From Gelria sp. (lineage in GTDB: Bacteria; Bacillota; Syntrophomonadia; Syntrophomonadales; Syntrophomonadaceae), in contig DUMX01000120.1 in assembly GCA_012839665.1 (NCBI GenBank), positions 1 to 5,136 on the forward strand: 5,136 nt of DNA, read 5' to 3'. The translations under genes were made by a program, and so were the position numbers. Under the pieces are notes generated by a model. It searched no databases and was not told where the DNA came from. It saw only the letters and a list, made by a program, of their open reading frames with translations. This document shows positions 1-5,136 of the stretch, in pieces (position 1 is the first letter of the stretch; every line of letters begins with the position of its first letter).

Positions 1-227
1 ACCGCACATTCTACCTGACGGGCTCCATTTATAATGCCGGCTATCGAATTAGCTACTGCCATACCCAAATCGTCATGGCAGTGTACACTGATTAAAAACA
101 TCCGGGAGCGAGTACCCAATATTGACCAGGCTATAATCAGTGTACACTGCCATGACGATTTGGGTATGGCAGTAGCTAATTCGATAGCCGGCATTATAAA
201 TGGAGCCCGTCAGGTAGAATGTGCGGT
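1..227. repeat. Perfect 94-bp inverted repeat (fold-back) at the left end
   Basis: Bases 1-94 are the exact reverse complement of 134-227 (base i pairs with base 228-i), with a 39-base spacer at 95-133. Pairing breaks at 95/133. The right arm is authentic leuA coding sequence, because it encodes the conserved HCHDDLG metal-binding region in frame. The left arm is the same DNA in antisense and gives no sensible LeuA sequence. It reaches the first base of the window. I interpret it as an inverted chimera from DNA amplification or assembly at a contig end. A natural hairpin is unlikely, since it would destroy leuA. The last few bases of the arm (about 90-94) could be microhomology shared with the true upstream sequence. 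Confidence 0.93.
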
Positions 228-1095
228 GAATGGTATTGGGGAGAGGGCAGGCAATGCCTCATTGGAGGAGATTATTATGGCCCTTTATACTCGCCAGCAC
301 TATTTCCAGCGGGAAATAAAAGTAAACTACAATGAGATTTATCGTACTAGCAGACTGGTCAGTGCATTGACGGGGATGATGGTGCAGCCTAATAAAGCTA
401 TAATAGGGAAAAATGCTTTTCTTCATGAATCAGGTATTCATCAGGACGGGGTGCTCAAAGAGCGCAGTACTTATGAAATAATGAGTCCGGAACTGGTGGG
501 GGTAATAACCAGCACCCTGGTTCTGGGTAAACATTCTGGCCGCCACGCATTCAAAGAGCGTATGAGTGAACTAGGTTATGAATTGGATGATGACGAACTG
601 AACCATGCCTTTATGCGTTTCAAAGAGATTGCTGACAAGAAAAAAGAAGTTACCAATGAAGATTTAGAAGCTCTCGTAGCTGACCAGGTGCGAGCAGTGC
701 CTGAACGTTTCAGTCTTGCTTATTTGCATATATGTAGTGGTACCAGTATTGTTCCTACTGCTACGGTTAAGTTGACAATAGAAGATAAAACTTATGAAGC
801 CGCTTCTACCGGAGATGGACCAGTTGATGCGGCTTGCCACGCCGTTGATAAGATAACTGATATTTATGGAAAAATGCATGATTATAAACTGAATGCGGTG
901 AGCAGTGGTAAAGATGCCTTGGGCGAGGTAATTTCACATATTGAAATTAACGGTAAGATGTTTAATGGGCGGGGCCTGAGTACTGATATTATTGAAGCCA
1001 GTGTAAAATCCTATATTGATGCCATCAATCGCTATTATTTTCAACAACAGCGCCACCGCGAAGATAATTCTCAATTCATTTATAAGGATGTGTAA
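94..1095 (+). CDS. leuA: 2-isopropylmalate synthase, C-terminal two thirds (5' truncated)
   Basis: LeuA condenses acetyl-CoA with 2-oxoisovalerate to 2-isopropylmalate, the committed step of leucine synthesis, in the cytoplasm. About 333 residues are present of a family length near 510. The missing N-terminal ~180 residues include the LRDGEQ catalytic start of the TIM barrel. Visible are VPNID followed by HCHDDLG, whose two histidines (bases 145-147 and 151-153) are metal ligands; NGIGERAGNASLEE, the end of the barrel; HESGIHQDG (from base 424) in the linker; LGKHSGRHAF; and from about base 709 the C-terminal leucine-sensing domain, ending GRGLSTDIIEAS and SYIDAINR. Leucine feedback control is expected from that domain. 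The open frame continues left to an ATG at 34, but those codons lie in the antisense fold-back arm and are not LeuA. It is the first visible gene of the operon, and leuC follows after 4 bases. The sister family CimA is excluded by the VHCHDDLG and VECAVNGIGERAGN context. Confidence 0.95.
   Translation, partial: KNIRERVPNIDQAIISVHCHDDLGMAVANSIAGIINGARQVECAVNGIGERAGNASLEEIIMALYTRQHYFQREIKVNYNEIYRTSRLVSALTGMMVQPNKAIIGKNAFLHESGIHQDGVLKERSTYEIMSPELVGVITSTLVLGKHSGRHAFKERMSELGYELDDDELNHAFMRFKEIADKKKEVTNEDLEALVADQVRAVPERFSLAYLHICSGTSIVPTATVKLTIEDKTYEAASTGDGPVDAACHAVDKITDIYGKMHDYKLNAVSSGKDALGEVISHIEINGKMFNGRGLSTDIIEASVKSYIDAINRYYFQQQRHREDNSQFIYKDV
1084..1088 (+). promoter_or_regulatory. Ribosome binding site of leuC
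   Basis: AAGGA lies inside the last codons of leuA, 11 bases ahead of the ATG at 1100. It supports the start at 1100 over the longer open frame that begins at 1016 within leuA. The placement suggests that leuC translation is coupled to leuA termination. It is a weaker match to the anti-Shine-Dalgarno sequence than the sites in front of leuD and cimA. Confidence 0.6.
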
Positions 1096-1099
1096 CTCT

Positions 1100-2359
1100 A
1101 TGGGAATGACCATAAGCCAGAAAATCCTTGCTTTTCATGCGGGAAAAGAATTCGTTGCTCCGGGTGAATTGGTAAACTGCAAACTGGATGTGGTGCTGGG
1201 CAACGACGTAACTGCACCCGTTGCTATAGCTGAATTTGACAAACTGGGAATAAACCAGGTATTTGACCAGGAAAAAATTGTCCTGGTACCAGACCACTTT
1301 ACCCCTAACAAGGATATAAAATCGGCCGAACAGAGTAAAACTATGCGTGATTTTGCCCGTAAATTTGGGATAAAGCATTATTTTGAAATAGGCTCTATGG
1401 GCATAGAACATTGCCTGCTCCCCGAGCAGGGATTGGTGTTACCCGGTGACCTTATTATTGGCGCTGATTCCCATACCTGTACCTATGGAGCTTTAGGTGC
1501 TTTTGCTACCGGGGTAGGCTCCACCGATATGGCCGCTGGTATGGCTACCGGGGAAGCCTGGTTTAGAGTACCGGAAAGCATTAAATTTATCTACTATGGG
1601 GAAATGCCGCGCTGGCTGAGCGGTAAGGACCTTATACTTCATACTATTGGAGATATTGGGGTAGATGGAGCTCGTTATATGTCCATGGAATTTACCGGAG
1701 AAGTAATCAGTAAACTTTCTATGGACAATCGTTTCACCATGGCCAATATGGCGATTGAAGCCGGGGGTAAAAATGGAATTATAGCAGCTGATGATATAAC
1801 CCGGGATTATATAGAGCAAAGAGCTAAGCGTCCCTATACCATTTATCAATCTGACCCTGATGCTGATTATGTTGAAATCCGGGAATATGATGTTTCGAAA
1901 ATGGAACCGGTAATAGCATTTCCCCACCTGCCGGAAAACACCCATCCGGTCAGTGAGGCTACTGAAGTAAGTCTGGACCAGGTAGTTATTGGCTCCTGCA
2001 CCAATGGGCGGTTGGAGGATTTAGAGATAGCTGCTTCCCTGCTCAAAGGTAAGAAGGTACATCCAGAAATTCGCCTGCTGGTCTTCCCCGGCACCCAGCA
2101 GATTTATTTGGATGCCTTGCGTCGGGGTTATATTGAAACCTTTATTGAGGCAGGAGCAGTTGTCAGCACACCTACTTGTGGCCCTTGTTTAGGCGGACAT
2201 ATGGGTATATTGGCCAAAGGGGAAAAAGCTCTGGCTACAACTAATCGTAATTTTGTAGGCCGCATGGGTCATCCGGAGAGTGAAGTCTACCTGGCCAGTC
2301 CTGCGGTAGCAGCGGCCAGTGCCATAAAAGGGCGTATTACCGCTCCCTGGGAGGTGTAG
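1100..2359 (+). CDS. leuC: 3-isopropylmalate dehydratase, large subunit
   Basis: This is the catalytic subunit of isopropylmalate isomerase, an aconitase-family [4Fe-4S] enzyme that interconverts 2- and 3-isopropylmalate together with LeuD. The protein is 419 residues, the length of the compact LeuC/HacA type and not the ~465-residue enterobacterial type. The three cluster cysteines are present: C300 in IGSCTNGR, and C360 and C363 in TPTCGPCLGG. Other family blocks are LPGDLIIGADSHTCTYGALG, GVGSTDMA and NRNFVGRMGHPESEVYLASP. I chose the ATG at 1100 because it gives MGMTISQKILAFHAGK, the usual family N-terminus, and because it follows leuA by 4 bases. A second ATG at 1106 is possible; the open frame from 1016 overlaps leuA by 80 bases and is unlikely. 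Homoaconitase or methylcitrate-type roles share this fold, but the adjacent leuA, leuD and leuB settle the assignment. It may also dehydrate citramalate made by CimA. Confidence 0.97.
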   Translation: MGMTISQKILAFHAGKEFVAPGELVNCKLDVVLGNDVTAPVAIAEFDKLGINQVFDQEKIVLVPDHFTPNKDIKSAEQSKTMRDFARKFGIKHYFEIGSMGIEHCLLPEQGLVLPGDLIIGADSHTCTYGALGAFATGVGSTDMAAGMATGEAWFRVPESIKFIYYGEMPRWLSGKDLILHTIGDIGVDGARYMSMEFTGEVISKLSMDNRFTMANMAIEAGGKNGIIAADDITRDYIEQRAKRPYTIYQSDPDADYVEIREYDVSKMEPVIAFPHLPENTHPVSEATEVSLDQVVIGSCTNGRLEDLEIAASLLKGKKVHPEIRLLVFPGTQQIYLDALRRGYIETFIEAGAVVSTPTCGPCLGGHMGILAKGEKALATTNRNFVGRMGHPESEVYLASPAVAAASAIKGRITAPWEV

Positions 2360-2363
2360 GAGG
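2350..2363 (+). promoter_or_regulatory. Double ribosome binding site of leuD
   Basis: Two Shine-Dalgarno-like runs precede leuD. GGAGGTG at 2350-2356 sits 9 bases from the ATG, which is good spacing. AGGAGG at 2358-2363 is only 2 bases from it, which is too close for normal use. The distal one is probably the working site. Both overlap or touch the leuC stop codon at 2357-2359, consistent with translational coupling. Confidence 0.7.
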
Positions 2364-2365
2364 AC

Positions 2366-2851
2366 ATGAAATTTACCGGTAAGGTGCATAAATTTGGTGC
2401 TGATATTGATACTGATGTGATTATACCGGCACGTTACCTGAATACTTTTGACCCCGCTGAGTTGGCCAAACATTGCCTGGAGGATGCTGACCCTGAGTTC
2501 CCTACCAAGGTACAAGCAGGGGACATTATAGTTGCGGATAAGAATTTTGGCTGCGGCAGTTCTCGCGAACATGCTCCCATCGCTATTAAGGGGGCAGGCA
2601 TAGCCTGTGTAATTGCGCGTTCCTTTGCCCGCATATTTTATCGTAATGCCATAAATACCGGGCTGCCGATTCTGGAATGTGATACTGCCATTGATGCTAT
2701 AAATAGTGGCGATGAAGTGGAAGTAGACCTGGATTTGGGGCAGGTCCGGAATCTAAGGACAGGTGAGGTGTATGAGGCTACTCCTTTTCCTTCCTTTATG
2801 CAGGAAATCATGGCCAAAGGCGGTTTGATTAATTACATCAAAGATAAATGA
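2366..2851 (+). CDS. leuD: 3-isopropylmalate dehydratase, small subunit
   Basis: This is the aconitase-type swivel-domain subunit, which completes the isopropylmalate isomerase active site with LeuC. It is 161 residues, matching the short LeuD form that accompanies ~420-residue LeuC proteins. Visible landmarks are DIDTDVIIPARYL (13-25), the loop YLNTF (24-28) in the region that shapes substrate choice in this family, FGCGSSREHAP (61-71) with the substrate-binding serines and arginine, and ARSFARIFYRNAINTGLP (84-101). The C-terminus ends in the usual LINYIKDK-like helix. The start at 2366 is fixed by the two ribosome binding sites and by the typical first residues MKFTGKVHKFG. It lies 6 bases after leuC and 16 before leuB. 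A homoaconitase small subunit is the nearest alternative, but the operon argues for LeuD. Confidence 0.97.
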   Translation: MKFTGKVHKFGADIDTDVIIPARYLNTFDPAELAKHCLEDADPEFPTKVQAGDIIVADKNFGCGSSREHAPIAIKGAGIACVIARSFARIFYRNAINTGLPILECDTAIDAINSGDEVEVDLDLGQVRNLRTGEVYEATPFPSFMQEIMAKGGLINYIKDK

Positions 2852-2853
2852 TG

Positions 2854-2864
2854 AGAGGATGGAG
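2854..2864 (+). promoter_or_regulatory. Ribosome binding site region of leuB
   Basis: The purine run AGAGGATGGAG lies in the 16-base gap between leuD and leuB. AGAGGAT ends 7 bases before the ATG at 2868 and is the better-spaced element; GGAG ends 3 bases before it. This supports the start at 2868. Confidence 0.6.
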
Positions 2865-2867
2865 TAA

Positions 2868-3950
2868 ATGTATAAGATAGCCGTACTTCCCGGAGATGGT
2901 ATCGGGGTAGAAATCGTACCGGAAGCAGTTAAAGCTCTGCAGGCAGTAGGGAAAAAGTTTGGTCTGGAGTTTGAATTTACCGAAGCCCTGGTGGGCGGTG
3001 CTGCCTATGATGATGGTGGGCATCCCTTGCCTGCTGCCACTCTGGAACTATGTCAAGGCTCTGATGCTGTACTCCTGGGGGCTATTGGTGGACCCAAGTG
3101 GGATAATCTGCCGGTAGAACTGCGGCCGGAGATTGGGGCTTTACTGCCTTTGCGTAAGGAGCTGGAGCTGTATGCTAACCTGCGTCCTTGTGTTCTTTTC
3201 CCCAGCTTATTACATGCATCTACCTTGAAAGAGGAGGTTATCTCCGGGGTAGATATTCTGGTTATCCGGGAGCTTACCGGGGGACTATATTTTGGTGAAA
3301 AAAAGCGGGAGAAAACCCCGGATGGGGGAGAGCAGGCTACTGATATCCTTACTTATTCCACCTATGAAATAGAAAGAATTGTCCGTTTTGCTTACCAGGC
3401 GGCTCGTAAGCGCCGGAAAAAATTATGTTCGGTAGATAAAGCCAATGTATTGGAAAGCTCACGTTTATGGCGGGAGACTGTAAGTAAGCTGGCTGCCGAA
3501 TATCCTGATGTGGAAACTACTCATATGTACGTAGATAACTGTTCTATGCAGCTTATCCGTAATCCCCGCCAGTTTGATGTGATAGTTACGGAAAACATGT
3601 TTGGGGACATACTTACTGATGAGGCTTCTATGCTGACCGGTTCCATTGGTATGCTGGCCAGTGCTTCAATCGGTGGCGATGTAGGACTCTACGAGCCTGC
3701 CCATGGGAGTGCGCCCGATATTGCCGGACAGAATAAGGCTAATCCGCTGGCTGCTATATTGTCAGCTGCCATGATGTTAAGATATTCCTTTGACCGGGAG
3801 GAAGAAGCAGTTGCTATTGAAAAGGCGGTAGGCCGGTTATTGGAAGAAGACTATCGTACCCCTGACCTTATGGAACCAGGTAAAAAACTCTTGGGCACTG
3901 TCCAAACCGGTGACCTGGTAGCAAAATATATTTCTTCTATAGGAGGTTAA
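2868..3950 (+). CDS. leuB: 3-isopropylmalate dehydrogenase
   Basis: LeuB oxidises and decarboxylates 3-isopropylmalate to 2-oxoisocaproate with NAD+ and a divalent metal. It is 360 residues, full family length. The N-terminal LPGDGIGVEIVPEA (7-20) and GAIGGPKWD (71-79) are typical. Expected active-site residues are all seen: substrate arginines R96, R106 and R134; catalytic Y141 and K191; metal aspartates D223, D247 and D251. YEPAHGSAPDIAG (275-287) is the cofactor loop, and its D284-I285 is the pair expected for NAD+ rather than NADP+. The ATG at 2868 gives the standard N-terminus MYKIAVLPGDGIG. Its last codons contain the AGGAGG in front of cimA, and its TAA (3948-3950) is in the same frame as cimA. 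By family knowledge the enzyme can also oxidise 3-methylmalate to 2-oxobutyrate, which fits the neighbouring cimA. Isocitrate or tartrate dehydrogenase is unlikely given the motifs and operon. Confidence 0.98.
   Translation: MYKIAVLPGDGIGVEIVPEAVKALQAVGKKFGLEFEFTEALVGGAAYDDGGHPLPAATLELCQGSDAVLLGAIGGPKWDNLPVELRPEIGALLPLRKELELYANLRPCVLFPSLLHASTLKEEVISGVDILVIRELTGGLYFGEKKREKTPDGGEQATDILTYSTYEIERIVRFAYQAARKRRKKLCSVDKANVLESSRLWRETVSKLAAEYPDVETTHMYVDNCSMQLIRNPRQFDVIVTENMFGDILTDEASMLTGSIGMLASASIGGDVGLYEPAHGSAPDIAGQNKANPLAAILSAAMMLRYSFDREEEAVAIEKAVGRLLEEDYRTPDLMEPGKKLLGTVQTGDLVAKYISSIGG
3941..3946 (+). promoter_or_regulatory. Ribosome binding site of cimA
   Basis: AGGAGG is a consensus Shine-Dalgarno site inside the last codons of leuB, followed by 8 bases and then TTG at 3955. 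It is the strongest and best-spaced site in the window and points to 3955 as the intended cimA start, although that TTG is one base out of frame with the conserved protein. Confidence 0.8.
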
Positions 3951-3954
3951 AAAC

Positions 3955-5044
3955 TTGGGGATAAGAAGTTAGATGTTTTAATTTACGATACTACCCTGCG
4001 GGATGGGGCGCAGGGAGAAGGTATTTCTTTTTCCTTGGATGATAAGATTAAGATTGCTAAAAAGCTGGACTACCTAGGAGTATCCTATATTGAGGGAGGC
4101 TGGCCGGGTAGCAATCCTAAAGACCTGGAGTTTTTTAAGCAGGTGCAGCTTCTGGAATTGAAAAGTTCCCGGGTGGCTGCCTTTGGTTCTACCCGTAAAC
4201 CGGGAATTACGGTAAAGCAGGACAGCAATGTTAAAGCCCTGTTAAACTCGGGAGCCAAAACTATAACTATAGTGGGGAAGACTTGGGATTTCCATGTGCT
4301 GCGGGCCCTGGAAACTACTCTCGAAGAAAATCTAAACATGATTCGAGAAACTATATCATATTTAAAAGATAAGGATCTGGAAGTAATCTTCGATGCGGAA
4401 CACTTTTTTGATGGGTTTAAGAACAATACGGACTATGCCCTGCAGGTTTTGGCAACTGCCTCCGCTGCCGGGGCCGACTGGTTGATTCTTTGTGATACTA
4501 ACGGCGGCAGCATGCCCTGGGAAATTGAAGCAGTTGTTCAAGAAGTAGGGCGCCAGGTACAGGCCCCTTTGGGGATACATGCCCATAACGATTCTGGCTC
4601 TGCAGTAGGTAATTCTTTGGTGGCGGTAAGACAAGGATGCCGCCAGGTGCAGGGAACTATTAACGGGTATGGTGAGCGCTGTGGTAACAGTGACCTCTGT
4701 TCAGTTATTCCCAACCTGGAATTAAAAATGGGGTTGAGATGTTTGCCGGCTGATAATCTTAAATTACTATCTGAAGTATCTCATTATGTAGGTGAGATTG
4801 CCAACATGCCTCACCATAACAACCAGCCTTTTGTAGGCCATGGAGCATTTGCTCACAAGGGCGGCATCCATGTCAGTGCCTTATTAAAAGACTCGCAGAC
4901 CTATGAACACATTAATCCGGAAGAGGTAGGAAATCACCGGCGGGTTCTGGTATCTGAACTTTCCGGTTTGTCTAATTTGTTATACAAGGCCAAAGAACTT
5001 GGTATTGATGTTAATACATCAGGCGCCGGGTTTCAGCATCATAA
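3955..5044 (+). CDS. cimA: (R)-citramalate synthase, 3' truncated, start frame disrupted
   Basis: CimA condenses pyruvate and acetyl-CoA to (R)-citramalate, entering isoleucine synthesis without threonine. About 363 residues are readable of a family length near 530. The C-terminal regulatory domain is lost beyond the window. Seen in order, numbering from the proposed TTG with one G restored: DTTLRDGAQGEGISFS (12-27) with metal and catalytic residues; IEGGWPGSNPKD; AAFGSTRKPG; GKTWDFHV; FDAEHFFDGFK; LCDTNGG; HAHNDSGSAVGNS with metal ligands H209 and H211; NGYGERCGNSDL; HKGGIHVSAL; and LVSELSGLSN. EGGWPGSNPKD and HAHNDSG mark citramalate synthase rather than LeuA or homocitrate synthase. In the frame of the motifs no ATG, GTG or TTG occurs between the leuB stop and DTTLRDG. 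TTG at 4035 is in frame but would delete the catalytic N-terminus, so it is not the real start. After 5044 the sequence folds back, so the stop at 5049-5051 is artificial. Confidence 0.93.
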
Positions 5045-5136
5045 GTATTAACATCAATACCAAGTTCTTTGGCCTTGTATAACAAATTAGACAAACCGGA
5101 AAGTTCAGATACCAGAACCCGCCGGTGATTTCCTAC
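4926..5136. repeat. Perfect 92-bp inverted repeat (fold-back) at the right end
   Basis: Bases 5045-5136 are the exact reverse complement of 4926-5017 (paired positions sum to 10062), around a 27-base spacer at 5018-5044. Pairing breaks at 5018/5044. The left arm encodes conserved CimA sequence (HRRVLVSELSGLSN), so it is authentic. The right arm is antisense, ends at the last base of the window and truncates cimA after a few codons. The structure mirrors the left-end fold-back but with unrelated sequence, so the two are not copies of one element. I interpret it as an amplification or assembly chimera at a contig end. Confidence 0.93.

Larger units (their letters stand above)
94..5044 (+). other. 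Putative leuA-leuC-leuD-leuB-cimA operon (both ends missing)
   Basis: Five co-directional genes are separated by 16 bases or fewer, and no terminator hairpin or promoter-sized gap lies between them, so co-transcription is very likely. The set supplies leucine from 2-oxoisovalerate and the isoleucine precursor 2-oxobutyrate from pyruvate, with LeuCD and LeuB shared by both branches. In many Firmicutes such operons are governed by a T-box or similar leader ahead of the first gene. That region is not in the window, so the control cannot be read here. Confidence 0.85.

Noticed and set aside
34..93. ATG at 34 as the start of leuA
   Set aside because: These codons lie in the antisense arm of the fold-back, show no LeuA similarity and are simply the reverse complement of leuA bases 135-194.
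1016..1099. Longer leuC beginning at 1016
   Set aside because: It would overlap leuA by 80 bases in another frame and add a tail foreign to LeuC. The ATG at 1100 gives the family N-terminus and has a plausible ribosome site.
1493..1945. 150-codon open frame on the - strand inside leuC
   Set aside because: It is antisense to a conserved, fully supported gene, has no recognisable domain and no ribosome site of note. It is a shadow of the leuC codon pattern, as are the shorter - strand frames in leuA, leuD, leuB and cimA.
2350..2365. Possible regulatory hairpin or attenuator between leuC and leuD
   Set aside because: The stretch is purine-rich with no complementary arm and is fully explained by two overlapping ribosome binding sites.
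4035..4037. TTG at 4035 as the cimA start
   Set aside because: It is in frame but would remove DTTLRDGAQGEG, which carries metal and catalytic residues, and it lacks a ribosome binding site at proper distance.
1..5136. The two terminal inverted repeats as ends of a transposon or linear hairpin replicon
   Set aside because: The left and right repeats have unrelated sequences, both are made of conserved coding DNA, there is no transposase or replication gene, and each interrupts a core biosynthetic gene. Artefact explains them better.

Overview
The window is a leucine biosynthesis gene cluster read entirely on the + strand: leuA (3' part only), leuC, leuD, leuB and cimA (5' part only). The genes are packed tightly, with intergenic gaps of 4, 6, 16 and about 4 bases, and each internal gene has a purine-rich ribosome binding site. 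This looks like one polycistronic unit. Its promoter and any leader lie upstream of the window, and its end lies downstream. Strong AGGAGG-type sites, moderate base composition (by eye), the ~420-residue LeuC type and the leuA-leuCDB-cimA order suggest an anaerobic Firmicute of the class Clostridia, perhaps Syntrophomonas- or Peptococcaceae-like. That placement is an inference from context and was not tested by a search.

How the genes work together: LeuA condenses 2-oxoisovalerate with acetyl-CoA to give 2-isopropylmalate. LeuC and LeuD form the isomerase that converts it to 3-isopropylmalate, and LeuB oxidises this to the leucine precursor. CimA condenses pyruvate with acetyl-CoA to give (R)-citramalate. 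The same LeuCD and LeuB can carry citramalate on to 2-oxobutyrate, the isoleucine precursor. The cluster therefore pairs two synthases with one shared isomerase and dehydrogenase, which implies a threonine-independent isoleucine route.

Both ends of the window are abnormal. Bases 1-94 are an exact reverse complement of 134-227 inside leuA, and bases 5045-5136 are an exact reverse complement of 4926-5017 inside cimA. Each fold-back runs right to the last base of the window and cuts a conserved gene mid-domain. This is the pattern left by inverted chimeras from whole-genome (multiple displacement) amplification, or by an equivalent assembly artefact at contig ends. The apparent leuA start at 34 and cimA stop at 5049-5051 are therefore products of the fold-backs. 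Reliable genomic sequence runs from about 95 to about 5044.

A second irregularity is at the 5' end of cimA. The conserved N-terminus (DTTLRDGAQGEG) is open in frame back to the leuB stop codon, but no ATG, GTG or TTG lies in that frame ahead of it. A well-placed TTG at 3955 is one base out of frame at a run of four G. A one-base deletion is the simplest explanation.

I see no RNA gene, CRISPR array, mobile element or terminator, and no sign of an undescribed system. Apart from the terminal artefacts there is no gene-free stretch longer than about 20 bases.
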